DNA of 64,000 nt from Thiemannella venezuelensis. Its GTDB lineage: Bacteria; Actinomycetota; Actinomycetes; Streptosporangiales; Streptosporangiaceae. A program made the translations under genes and the position numbers. The notes under the pieces were generated by a model that saw only the letters and a list, made by a program, of their open reading frames with translations, was not told the origin of the DNA and made no database searches. The stretch is taken from contig NZ_JACHJJ010000026.1 of NCBI RefSeq assembly GCF_014203605.1, positions 1-64,000 on the forward strand. The letters run 5' to 3'. This document shows, one piece after another, positions 24,278 to 32,337 of the stretch (within the stretch, counting starts at the first letter, position 1; each line of letters opens with the position of its first letter).

Positions 24278-25687
24278 GTGAGCAGCCGGTCGACCGACGA
24301 ATCCGCAAAGCCCGCACGCCGCCCCGGCACGCCCCGGCGCCGCCGGTGGGTGTGGTGGCTGGCGGGGGCGGTCACGACCGTGGCGGTCGCGCTGACCGCG
24401 ACGGCGGTCGGCGCCTACGTCAGGCTGGCCGGGAACGTCAAGCACATCGAGGTCGGCAAGGAGGACCTCGGGGTCCGGCCGGCCAAGGTGGCGACCAAGG
24501 CGATGAACGTCCTGGTCGTCGGCTCCGACCAGCGCAACGGCAAGAACGCGAGGTACGGCAGGTTCGCCGGGGAGCGGACCGACACGATCATGCTCGCGCA
24601 CATCTCGCCGAAGCGGGACAACGCGATGGTCATCAGCTTCCCGCGCGACTCGATGGTCCAGCTCCCCGCCTGCCGCGCCCGCCAGGGCCTCCCCGGCCAG
24701 CAGCCGCACATCGGGATGATCAACGAGTCGTTCAACTCCGGCGGCATCACCTGCACCTGGAAGACGGTCGAGACGCTCACCGGCATCCACATCGACCACT
24801 TCGTGAAGGTCGACTTCACCGGGTTCAAGGGCATGGTCGACGCGGTCGGCGGGGTCGAGGTCTGCCTGCCCGAGCCGGTCAACGACACCAAGGCCCTGCT
24901 CACGCTCCCCGCCGGCCGGCAGACGCTCATGGGCGAGCAGGCCCTCGGCTACGTCCGCGCCCGCTACAGCCTGGGCGACGGCTCCGACATCGGGCGCATC
25001 CAGCGGCAGCAGATGTTCATCGCCTCGATGGTCAAGAAGGTCATGAGCGGCGAGACGCTCACCGACCCGGCCAGGCTCTTCGGCTTCCTCGACGCGGCCA
25101 CCAAGTCGGTCACCACCGACCCCGGCCTCACCCCCGTCGTCATGAAGGACCTGGCGACCAGCGCGCAGGGCCTGACCGCCGGAAAGATCCACTTCATCAC
25201 GACCCCGTGGCGCTACTCGCTCACCCACCCCGGCAAGGTCGAGTGGGTGGAGGCGCAGAGCAGGAAGCTCTTCGACATCGTGGCGCACGACCGCCCGGTC
25301 TCCGACTCCGGCATCAGGGGCGGTCAGGCGAAGGTGGCCCGGTCGAAGGTGCACATCGAGGTGCGCAACGGGACCTGGCGCTCCGGCCTGGCCACCGTGG
25401 CCGCGGCCCTGCTGGAGGAGCGCGGCTACCACATCGCCAAGATCGGCGACACCCGGCGCAAGCCCCAGCCGAAGACCACGATCTCCTACGGCCCGCTCGG
25501 CGCGACCAAGGCGCCGACCCTCTCCCGCGACCTGGTGGCCTCCGCCGGCCGGCTCGTCCCCGCGGCGAAGACCGGGCGGCTCATCCTGACGATCGGCGAC
25601 GACTGGCAGGGGCTCAAGGAACTGCCTCCCGCCACCGCCGGCCTGAACAGCTTCGACGCCACCCACGACTCCTGCACGAACACCTGA
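24278..25687 (+). CDS. LytR-CpsA-Psr family protein with LytR_C domain
   Basis: A protein of 469 residues with a basic cytoplasmic head, a membrane helix (about 24-46), the catalytic LCP domain (about 75-250; ERTDTIMLAHISPKRDNAMV, ISFPRDSMVQLP, GFKGMVDAVGGVEVCLPEPV and YVRARYSLGDGSDIGRIQRQ with the polyprenyl-pyrophosphate-binding arginines and aspartates), and a C-terminal LytR_C domain (about 360-465). LCP proteins attach glycopolymers such as arabinogalactan, teichoic acids or capsule to peptidoglycan. GTG at 24278 follows TCTGGAG. A TACACT hexamer at 24204-24209 is a possible -10 box in the divergent promoter region. A second LCP gene lies at 32338. Confidence 0.9.
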   Translation: MSSRSTDESAKPARRPGTPRRRRWVWWLAGAVTTVAVALTATAVGAYVRLAGNVKHIEVGKEDLGVRPAKVATKAMNVLVVGSDQRNGKNARYGRFAGERTDTIMLAHISPKRDNAMVISFPRDSMVQLPACRARQGLPGQQPHIGMINESFNSGGITCTWKTVETLTGIHIDHFVKVDFTGFKGMVDAVGGVEVCLPEPVNDTKALLTLPAGRQTLMGEQALGYVRARYSLGDGSDIGRIQRQQMFIASMVKKVMSGETLTDPARLFGFLDAATKSVTTDPGLTPVVMKDLATSAQGLTAGKIHFITTPWRYSLTHPGKVEWVEAQSRKLFDIVAHDRPVSDSGIRGGQAKVARSKVHIEVRNGTWRSGLATVAAALLEERGYHIAKIGDTRRKPQPKTTISYGPLGATKAPTLSRDLVASAGRLVPAAKTGRLILTIGDDWQGLKELPPATAGLNSFDATHDSCTNT

Positions 25688-25733
25688 CCTCCGCGGGCAC
25701 GGGCCGGTCGGCCGCGCATGCCCCAGCCCGTCC

Positions 25734-25766
25734 CTCCAAAGTGCTCAATCGGTGAGCACTTTGGAG
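25734..25766. promoter_or_regulatory. Perfect 33-bp operator-like palindrome
   Basis: The arms at 25734-25747 (CTCCAAAGTGCTCA) and 25753-25766 (TGAGCACTTTGGAG) are exact complements around a five-base centre (ATCGG). It ends 41 bases before the YdeI-family start, where a promoter should be. This is the size and symmetry of a TetR-type operator. No regulator gene adjoins it. Confidence 0.7.
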
Positions 25767-25807
25767 AGGAGGATGGTCGTCGACACCGCCGGAGGAAGGA
25801 ACCACCG

Positions 25808-26410
25808 ATGTCGCGAGCACCGGCCGCCGCCACCCGCCTCACCGACGACCTGGGAACGGCCGGAAGGCCGATGCACTTCGCGGACGCCGCCCAGTGGGAG
25901 GCATGGCTGGCCGGGCACCACGAGACCGGGGGAGGCGTCTGGCTGAAGATCGCCAGGAAGGGGTCGGCCGTCGCGGGGATCACGATCGCGCAGGCGCTGG
26001 AGGTCGCGCTGTGCTACGGCTGGATCGACAGCAACCGCAGGTCCTATGACGAGCACTGCTTCCTGCAGCGGTACTCGCGCCGCCGCAGGGGCGGCTCCTG
26101 GTCGCGGGTGAACGTCGAGCACGTGGAGGCGCTGACCGCCGCCGGGCGCATGCGCCCGCCCGGCCTGGCCGAGGTCGCCGCCGCCCGGGCGGACGGCCGC
26201 TGGGCGGCGGCCTACACCGCCCAGCGCGACGCCGCCGTCCCGCCCGACCTGGCCGAGGCGCTGGCGGCCCGGCCGGAGGCCGCCGCCCGTTTCGAGGCGC
26301 TCGGCAAGACCGACCGCTACCTGGTGATCCTGCCGCTGCTCAAGGCCAGGACCCCCGCCGGACGCGCGGCCCGCCTGGAGAAGGCGGTCTCCGGCCTGCT
26401 TCACCGGTGA
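25808..26410 (+). CDS. YdeI/OmpD-associated family protein
   Basis: A protein of 200 residues with the family's blocks MHFADAAQWEAWLAGHHETG, GVWLKIARKGSAVAGITIAQ, LEVALCYGWIDSNRRSYDE and the helical C-terminal part. Members (also called bacteriocin-protection or YdhG/YjbR-like) are cytoplasmic and widespread, and their biochemical role is not established. The ATG at 25808 follows GGAGGAAGGAACC. The gene is monocistronic and lies behind the 25734-25766 palindrome, so it is likely regulated by an unlinked repressor. Confidence 0.85.
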   Translation: MSRAPAAATRLTDDLGTAGRPMHFADAAQWEAWLAGHHETGGGVWLKIARKGSAVAGITIAQALEVALCYGWIDSNRRSYDEHCFLQRYSRRRRGGSWSRVNVEHVEALTAAGRMRPPGLAEVAAARADGRWAAAYTAQRDAAVPPDLAEALAARPEAAARFEALGKTDRYLVILPLLKARTPAGRAARLEKAVSGLLHR

Positions 26411-26455
26411 GAACCGGGGGCCGGTCCGCGGCCGCCACGATCTCCCCGTACCGCA

Positions 26456-26485
26456 TTGACTAGGAGAAATGTCAGTTCTTTAGGT
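26456..26485 (+). promoter_or_regulatory. Candidate promoter of the ole-like operon
   Basis: TTGACT (26456-26461) and TTAGGT (26480-26485) are spaced by 18 bases, about 45 bases before the first start codon. They fit the housekeeping sigma consensus moderately well. Confidence 0.4.
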
Positions 26486-26530
26486 ACATTGCGCGGGCAT
26501 GAGGAGACTTGGCCTGACTTAGGGGGCGCG

Positions 26531-27553
26531 ATGAGAGCCCGTATCACGGGCGTCGCGACGTATCTGCCCGAGCGGACGCTGACCAGCACCGAGGTGGAGC
26601 AGCGGATCGAGGGATACGTCCCCCACCGGGGGATCGTCGAGCGGATGACGGGGATCCGCCGGCGGCACGTGGCGCGTGACGACCAGCAGGCGTCGGACCT
26701 GGCCGTCGAGGCGATCCGCAGGCTCGGCGCCCCCGGCGTCCCCGGCAGGTCCGGTACGGCCGGCGGCGGCGCCGGCGCGGGCCACCCGGGCTACGCCGAC
26801 GCCGACCTGCTGATCTTCGCCTCGGCCTCGCAGGACATGGTCGAGCCCGCCACCGCGCACATCGTCGCGGCCAAGCTCGGCCTGTCGTGCCCGGTGTTCG
26901 ACGTCAAGAACGCCTGCAACAGCATGCTCAACGGCATCCAGGTCGCCGAGGCTCTGGTCCTGTCGGGCGCGCACCGCAAGGTGCTGGTGTGCTCCGGCGA
27001 GACCCCGTCGCGGGCGATCCGCTGGCAGGTCCGGGACCGGGCGCAGTTCGTCGACTCCTTCGCCGGGTACACGCTCTCCGACAGCGGGGCCGCCGTGCTG
27101 GTCACCGCCGACGACGAGCGCGGCATCTTCTACCGCGACTTCTCCGCCGACTCCACGGCCTGGGCGATCGGCACCCTGCCCGGCGGCGGCTCCGCCCACC
27201 CGCGCGACCTCGAGTACTCCTACTTCCGGGGGGACGGGCGGCGGCTGAAGGAGGCCTTCGAGCGGGTCGGCCCCGACATCTTCCTCAACGCCCTCAAGCG
27301 CACCGGTCTGACCTGGGACGACTTCGCCGTGGTGGCCGTGCACCAGGTGGCCCTGCCGTACCTGCGCTTCCTCGCCGAGGTGCTGGACGTCCCGGAGGAG
27401 AAGCTGGTGGTCAGCCTGCCCGAGCACGGCAACTGCGCCTCGGCCACGCTCCCGCTCCAGCTCTCCCTGGGCGCCTGGCGGCCCGGCGACCGGGTGGCCC
27501 TGCTCGGCCTGGGCGGCGGGATCAGCACGGGCGTGATGCTGGCGGAGATGTGA
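26531..27553 (+). CDS. OleA-like acyl condensing enzyme (thiolase fold, KAS III-like)
   Basis: A protein of 340 residues with the KAS III/OleA triad Cys129 (DVKNACNSM), His271 (VAVHQVALPYL) and Asn301 (EHGNCASATLPL). The Cys-His and His-Asn spacings (142 and 30) equal those I recall for Xanthomonas OleA (C143, H285, N315). Glu105 in the EPATA motif sits where OleA has its catalytic Glu117 from the partner subunit. OleA performs head-to-head Claisen condensation of two acyl-CoAs to a 2-alkyl-3-keto acid. FabH-type condensation with malonyl-ACP is less likely, given the neighbours. ATG at 26531 was chosen at the start of homology (MRARITGVATYLPERT). The stop shares a base with the glycosyltransferase start. 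Confidence 0.8.
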   Translation: MRARITGVATYLPERTLTSTEVEQRIEGYVPHRGIVERMTGIRRRHVARDDQQASDLAVEAIRRLGAPGVPGRSGTAGGGAGAGHPGYADADLLIFASASQDMVEPATAHIVAAKLGLSCPVFDVKNACNSMLNGIQVAEALVLSGAHRKVLVCSGETPSRAIRWQVRDRAQFVDSFAGYTLSDSGAAVLVTADDERGIFYRDFSADSTAWAIGTLPGGGSAHPRDLEYSYFRGDGRRLKEAFERVGPDIFLNALKRTGLTWDDFAVVAVHQVALPYLRFLAEVLDVPEEKLVVSLPEHGNCASATLPLQLSLGAWRPGDRVALLGLGGGISTGVMLAEM

Positions 27554-28284
27554 TGGACCTCTGGGTGATCATTCCGGCCTACAACGAGGCCGCGAGCATC
27601 GAAGCGACGCTGCGGGCGCTGGAGGCGCAGGACGACCGGGACTTCACGCTGGTCGTGGTGGACAACGCGAGCACCGACGGCACGGCCGAGATCGTCCGGC
27701 GGCACGGCGTGCAGGTGATCTCCGAGTCCCGCAAGGGCACCGGCGCCGCCTCCGACACCGGCGTGCGCCACGCCATCGGGCGCGGCGCGACCCACATCGC
27801 CAGGACCGACGCCGACTGCCTGCCCCGCGCCGACTGGGTGCGCAACATCCGCCGCGCGTTCGGCGACGGCCTGGAGATGGTCGGCGGGCGGCTGCGCCCC
27901 CGGACCGACGAGTTCCCGCTGAAGTTCTGGGAGCGGCGGTTCATCCCGGCCGTGGTCCAGGTCGCCGCGACGTTCGGCCGCTTCCGGCCGGGCAACCGGG
28001 ATCCGCTCTACAAGGGCCCGTACGTGATGATTCCCGGCTGCACCCTGGCAATCACCGCCGACCTCTACGAGCGCGCCGGCGGCTTCCCGAGGACCGCGAT
28101 CGAGGAACTCCACGAGGACCGCGCGCTGGTCAACCGGGTCCGGAAGGTCACCTCCGCGTACGGCTCCCGCCGCGACGTGGTCGTCTTCGGATCCGTGCGG
28201 CGGCTGCGGGCGTACGGCCTGGCGGGCACCCTGGGCTGGTACGCCGACCACCGCTACCGCCCCGACGTGGTCGACGTGCGATGA
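27553..28284 (+). CDS. Family 2 glycosyltransferase
   Basis: A protein of 243 residues with a GT-A fold: VIIPAYNEAASIEATLRAL at the N-terminus, VVVDNASTDGTAEIV for nucleotide-sugar binding, and the metal-binding DxD as TDADCL (Asp86, Asp88). No membrane segment is evident, although the C-terminal half has amphipathic parts (FWERRFIPAVVQVAATFGRF). Its place between OleA-like and P450 genes, with overlaps on both sides (TGATG at 27551-27555, ATGA at 28281-28284), says it acts in the same pathway, probably glycosylating a lipid or hydroxy intermediate. The sugar donor is unknown. A GT2 gene inside an ole-type operon is unexpected. Confidence 0.85.
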   Translation: MDLWVIIPAYNEAASIEATLRALEAQDDRDFTLVVVDNASTDGTAEIVRRHGVQVISESRKGTGAASDTGVRHAIGRGATHIARTDADCLPRADWVRNIRRAFGDGLEMVGGRLRPRTDEFPLKFWERRFIPAVVQVAATFGRFRPGNRDPLYKGPYVMIPGCTLAITADLYERAGGFPRTAIEELHEDRALVNRVRKVTSAYGSRRDVVVFGSVRRLRAYGLAGTLGWYADHRYRPDVVDVR

Positions 28285-29561
28285 CCGGCCCGCCGCCCCC
28301 GCGATCCGGCGCCCGCGCCGCGACGGGTCCGGCCCTCCGGCGGCTGCGCGCCCCCGGCGGCCCGCTGGACCACGAGGCCCGCCTCTACCTGGCCGCGCAC
28401 CCCTTCGCCTACCCCCTGGTCCGGCTGCTGGCCCGGCTGGGGCCGGTGGTCCGGGTGCCGGGGCTGGGCGTGGTGGTCAACGACGCCGCCGTGGCGCGCG
28501 CCGTACTGACCGACGAGCGCTTCCGCAAGGACGGCCCCGGCTCGCCCGGCGACCTGTGGACCCCGGTGCTGGGACCGTCGGTGCTGCTCAACATGGAGGG
28601 CCCCGGCCACCTGGCGCTGCGCAGGAAGCTGATGCCGCTGTTCACCCCCGGATACGTCGCGGACCTGGTGGCCGAGGTGCTGCGCGGGCCGCTGGCGGAG
28701 CTGGACGCACGGCTGGCGCGCGGCGAGACCGTCGACCTGGTGGACGTCATGCGGGTGATGGCCGGGGCGGTGATCTGCCGGACGATCGGGCTGGGCAGCG
28801 GGTCCGGCGGGGTCTCCGAGGAGCGGGCCAGGGAGCTGTTCGCCGAGGGAGAGCGGATCGTCTCCATGGTCTCGCTGCGCTCCCGGCGGCTCTCGGACCG
28901 GCAGGTGGCCCTCGCCCGGCGGGTGCTCGACCGGATCGGGGACATCGCCCAGGCCGCCTACGAGGCCGGGGACGAGTCCACGATCATGGGCCGGATGCGG
29001 GGCCTGGGCCTGTCCGCGGCCGAGGCCCGGGGTGCGGCGGGCGCGTTCTTCCTGACCGGCACCGAGACGGTCGCCACCTTCGTCCCCCGGCTGGTCGCGC
29101 TGGTCGACGACCACGGCACGGCCGTGGACGACCTGGACCGGGTGATCGACGAGGCCATGCGGGTCACCACCCCGACGCCGGTGATGCTCCGTTCGGTGGC
29201 GGCCCCCGTGCTGATCGGCGGGAACGGCGAGCTCCGCGGGCTCCCGGCGACCGGCGGGAAGGGCGGTGCCGGGCGGACCCGGGGGGTGGCGGTGCGGCCC
29301 GGCGACCGGGTGCTGATCGCCACCCACAACTGCGCCCGCGCCCACGGCCCCTTCGACCCGTCCCGGCCGCACCCGCCCGAGCTGCGCCGGCTCTGGTTCG
29401 GCGCCGGCCCGCACTTCTGCATCGGCTACCCCCTGGCGCTGGCCGAGATCCGCGCGGTGGCGTCGGTGCTGTTCGCCCGCCGTGTCCGGGTCGTACGGCG
29501 CCGCGCGGCCCGGAGGGTCCTCATCCCCACCTACGAGCACCTGTGGATCACCGCCTCCTGA
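28281..29561 (+). CDS. Cytochrome P450
   Basis: A protein of 426 residues with the heme-binding loop FGAGPHFCIG (Cys380 as thiolate ligand), the K-helix E-x-x-R (IDEAMR), and an I-helix AFFLTGTETVATF in which GTET replaces the common GxDT/ET. The C-helix WxxxR region reads HLALRRKLMPLF. It is a soluble actinobacterial class needing an external ferredoxin, and none is encoded nearby. A 20-residue loop rich in G and R (about 318-337) interrupts the region before the heme domain. It is coupled to the glycosyltransferase by an ATGA overlap. It should hydroxylate or desaturate the long-chain product of the operon, which is inferred. Confidence 0.9.
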   Translation: MTGPPPPRSGARAATGPALRRLRAPGGPLDHEARLYLAAHPFAYPLVRLLARLGPVVRVPGLGVVVNDAAVARAVLTDERFRKDGPGSPGDLWTPVLGPSVLLNMEGPGHLALRRKLMPLFTPGYVADLVAEVLRGPLAELDARLARGETVDLVDVMRVMAGAVICRTIGLGSGSGGVSEERARELFAEGERIVSMVSLRSRRLSDRQVALARRVLDRIGDIAQAAYEAGDESTIMGRMRGLGLSAAEARGAAGAFFLTGTETVATFVPRLVALVDDHGTAVDDLDRVIDEAMRVTTPTPVMLRSVAAPVLIGGNGELRGLPATGGKGGAGRTRGVAVRPGDRVLIATHNCARAHGPFDPSRPHPPELRRLWFGAGPHFCIGYPLALAEIRAVASVLFARRVRVVRRRAARRVLIPTYEHLWITAS

Positions 29562-29610
29562 CCTCCGGGGGCCCTCCCGGCCCCCGACCCCTGCGAACTG
29601 GACCCTCCGC

Positions 29611-31194
29611 ATGAACGACATCATCACCGGGATCATGGCGACCGCCCGGCGGGAGCCGGACCGGGCCGCGATCATCGACGGCCGGGGCCGCGAGCTGGCC
29701 TACGGCGAGCTGGCCCGCCGGGTGGACGCCGTCCGCGCCGCGCTGGCCGCGCCGGGCGGCGGGACCGGTCGCGGAGCCGGCGGCGGGACCGGTCCCGGGA
29801 ACGGCGGCGGGCTCCGGCCGGGGGACGGGGTGCTGTTCGCGGTACGGCCCGGCGTGGACGCGGTCGTGACGGCGCTGGGCGCGGTGGCCGCGGGCGGGAT
29901 GCTCGTGCTCGCCGATCCCGGGCTGGCCCCCGGCGTGCTGGCCGCCCGGATGGCCGCCACCCGCCCGGCGTGGGTGGTCGCCGAATCGCTGCTGCACACG
30001 TTGGGCGGCCCGCTGAAGTCCCTGGCCCGCCGCCGCGGCCTGCTCCTGCCCGACCTGCGCGACCCGCTCCCCGGGCACCCCGTCCGCCATCTCTACACGG
30101 GCCCCTGGCTCCCGGGGGTCCCACGCGGCGCCGTACGGCTGGCCGGTCTGATCGCACGGTCCGACGGCCCCGGAGCGGCCGGACCGGGGCGGGCGGGCAC
30201 CGGAGCGGACGCGCCGGACACGTCCGGGATCCCGGCGGACCAGCCGGCAGCGGTGATCTTCACCTCGGGGACCACCGCCAGCCCTCGCGGGGTGGTGCAC
30301 ACCCGGGGGTCGCTCGCCGCCGGGCTGGAGCTGTTCCGGAGCGCGTTCCCGCTGGGGCCGGGGGACGTCGTCCACACCGACCAGCTGATGCTCGGGCTGC
30401 CCGCGCTGATGGCCGGGGCCGCCTGGTCGCTCCCGGGCGGCGGACCCCTGGTCGAGGAGCTGGCGGCGCGGAGGGCGACCCACACGTTCGCCGTCCCGGT
30501 TCACCTGGACCGGCTGCTCCGCCGTACGCCCAGGCTGCCGGAGACCCTGCGTCACCTGCTGCTCGGCTCGGCCCCCGCGCCGGCCGGGGTGCTGCGCCGG
30601 GCGGTGGAGGCCGGGCCGCAGGTGCTCTCGGTCTACGCGATGACCGAGGCGCTGCCGATCGCGATCGCCTCGGCGGAGGAGAAACTGGCCCACACCGGAG
30701 GGGACCTGCTCGGCGCTCCGCTGCCCGGCGTGGGCGTGCGGGTCGGCGGCGACGGCGAGCTGTTCGTCTCCGGGCCGCACGTCGCCCCGCACTACCTCGG
30801 CGAGGGGCCGCTGCACGAGGTCGCCACCGGCGACCTGGTCCGGATCGAGGGCGGCCGCCTGGTCCTGCTCGGCCGGAAGAAGGACATGCTCCTGCGCGAC
30901 GGGTTCAACATCTACCCCGGCCTGTACGAACCGGCGATCACCGCCCTGCCCGGCGTCGCCGAGGCCGCGATCGTCGGCCTGGCCGACCCCGGGACCGGGG
31001 ACGAGGAGGTGGTGCTCGCGGTCGTGCCCACCGCCGGGTACGACGAGGCCCTCCTGGGCAAAGCCCTCCCGGACGTCGTGGACGCCGCCGCGCTCCCCGA
31101 CCGGATCGTCGCCCTCGACGCCTTCCCCCGCGCGGGCCGCGCCGACAAGCTCGACCGCGCCGCCCTCCGGAACCTGGTCGCCCGCCGTGGCTGA
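29611..31194 (+). CDS. OleC-like adenylate-forming enzyme (candidate beta-lactone synthetase)
   Basis: A protein of 527 residues of the ANL superfamily. The P-loop is FTSGTTASPRGVVHT. The A5 region is SVYAMTEALPIAIA, where TEALP is a mark I associate with OleC. The A8 hinge is ATGDLVRIEGGRLVLLGRKKDM, and the A10 lysine is Lys513 (GRADKLDRAALR). OleC adenylates a 2-alkyl-3-hydroxy acid and closes it to a cis-beta-lactone. Two G-rich insertions (about 50-72 and 180-205) are probably surface loops. ATG at 29611 is 49 bases after the P450 stop. The alternative reading is an ordinary acyl-CoA or acyl-AMP ligase that activates a fatty acid. Confidence 0.8.
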   Translation: MNDIITGIMATARREPDRAAIIDGRGRELAYGELARRVDAVRAALAAPGGGTGRGAGGGTGPGNGGGLRPGDGVLFAVRPGVDAVVTALGAVAAGGMLVLADPGLAPGVLAARMAATRPAWVVAESLLHTLGGPLKSLARRRGLLLPDLRDPLPGHPVRHLYTGPWLPGVPRGAVRLAGLIARSDGPGAAGPGRAGTGADAPDTSGIPADQPAAVIFTSGTTASPRGVVHTRGSLAAGLELFRSAFPLGPGDVVHTDQLMLGLPALMAGAAWSLPGGGPLVEELAARRATHTFAVPVHLDRLLRRTPRLPETLRHLLLGSAPAPAGVLRRAVEAGPQVLSVYAMTEALPIAIASAEEKLAHTGGDLLGAPLPGVGVRVGGDGELFVSGPHVAPHYLGEGPLHEVATGDLVRIEGGRLVLLGRKKDMLLRDGFNIYPGLYEPAITALPGVAEAAIVGLADPGTGDEEVVLAVVPTAGYDEALLGKALPDVVDAAALPDRIVALDAFPRAGRADKLDRAALRNLVARRG

Positions 31195-31251
31195 GCGCCG
31201 GGACCGCCGCGCCCCCGCCCACCGGCCGGGCGTCCGCGGAGGGGGTCCGCG

Positions 31252-32259
31252 GTGAGGGTCGCGGTGACGGGGGCCTCCGGGTTCGTGGGCGGGGCGGTCT
31301 GCCGGGCGGCCCGCGCTGAGGGGTGGCGGGTGCACGCCTTCGGGCGGCGGGGGCGGGTGGAGCCGGAGCACGTCGGCGGCGCGCCGTACACCCCGTGGGA
31401 CCTGCTCGGCGAGCGGCCCGGACTGCCCGAGGTGGACGCGGTGGTCCACTGCGCGGGGAGCGTGACCGACTGGGGGCCTCCGCGGGAGATCTGGGCGGCC
31501 AACGTGACCGGGACCAGGAACGCGGCGGAGGCCTTCCCCGGGGCCAGGTTCGTGCACGTGAGCACGGCCAGCGTCTACGACCCGTTCCGGCCGACCGTGC
31601 TGGCCCGCGAGGACGAGGCCCCGGTGGCGCGGTACGTCAACGCCTACGGCGCGTCCAAGGCCGAGGCGGAGCGGGCCGCGGCGCGCGCGGCGCCGGGCCG
31701 GGCGGTCGTCCTCCGGCCGCACGCGGTCTACGGACCGGGGGACACGACCCTGCTCCCCCGGGTCCTCGGGGCCGTCAGGGGGCGGCGGCTGCTCGCGGTG
31801 GGCGACGGACGGCAGCGGATCAGCCTGACCTCGGTCGGCAACCTGGCCCGGGCCTGCCTGCTCGCCGCCACGGCGCCCCTCGGCGAGCAGGGCGCGGCTC
31901 ACTGCGGGGGTCACTGCGGGGGTCACTGCGGGGGTCACTGCGCGGACCACGGCGCGGGCCGCAGGGTCTTCAACGTGACCGACGCCGAGCCGGTCGTGCT
32001 GGACGACGCCCTGCGTGCGATCCTCGGCGAGAGGGGGATCGACGCGGAGCCGTACTACCTGCCGCCGAAGCTCGTGGAACCCGTCGCCGCCGCCGCCGAG
32101 ACGGCCTTCAGGCTGCTCCGGCGCGCGAGTCCGCCCCGCCTCACCCGCTACGCCGCCGGTCATCTGGCGGTCGAGCGCACGCTGGACATCACCGCCGCCC
32201 GGCGGGTGCTCGGCTACCGGCCCGAGGCGACCTCGTTCGCGGGCGCCGCGGGCTGGTGA
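31252..32259 (+). CDS. OleD-like NAD(P)-dependent reductase (extended SDR)
   Basis: A protein of 335 residues with an N-terminal Rossmann motif TGASGFVGG (residues 6-14) and the catalytic Tyr132-x-x-x-Lys136 (NAYGASKAEAER). VVHCAGSVTDWGPPREIWAA and NVTGTRNAAEAF are typical of the 3-beta-hydroxysteroid dehydrogenase/OleD branch. OleD reduces the 2-alkyl-3-keto acid from OleA to the 3-hydroxy acid used by OleC. The GTG at 31252 follows GCGGAGGGGG. A tandem Gly-Gly-His-Cys insertion lies near residues 216-232. The gene is the last of the ole-like operon. Confidence 0.8.
   Translation: MRVAVTGASGFVGGAVCRAARAEGWRVHAFGRRGRVEPEHVGGAPYTPWDLLGERPGLPEVDAVVHCAGSVTDWGPPREIWAANVTGTRNAAEAFPGARFVHVSTASVYDPFRPTVLAREDEAPVARYVNAYGASKAEAERAAARAAPGRAVVLRPHAVYGPGDTTLLPRVLGAVRGRRLLAVGDGRQRISLTSVGNLARACLLAATAPLGEQGAAHCGGHCGGHCGGHCADHGAGRRVFNVTDAEPVVLDDALRAILGERGIDAEPYYLPPKLVEPVAAAAETAFRLLRRASPPRLTRYAAGHLAVERTLDITAARRVLGYRPEATSFAGAAGW
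31899..31942 (+). repeat. 12-bp tandem repeat inside the OleD-like gene
   Basis: TCACTGCGGGGG occurs three times in exact succession (31899-31934) followed by TCACTGCG. It encodes HCGGHCGGHCGGHC. It keeps the reading frame and lies between two secondary-structure elements. Confidence 0.9.
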
Positions 32260-32337
32260 TCCGCGCCATGACACGACCAGTCATAAACCGTTACTAGCCT
32301 GTGACGGTCGGTCCGGCCACCGGGGAATGTAGGAGAG

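Noticed and set aside
25486-25983. Minus-strand frame covering the 33-bp palindrome
   Set aside because: It overlaps two well-supported plus-strand genes and has no ribosome site or domain.
29548-32274. A 908-codon open frame on the minus strand across the ligase and reductase genes
   Set aside because: It mirrors two recognisable plus-strand enzymes codon for codon. The product is a low-complexity arginine, glycine and proline chain with no family features. Such shadows are expected at this GC content.
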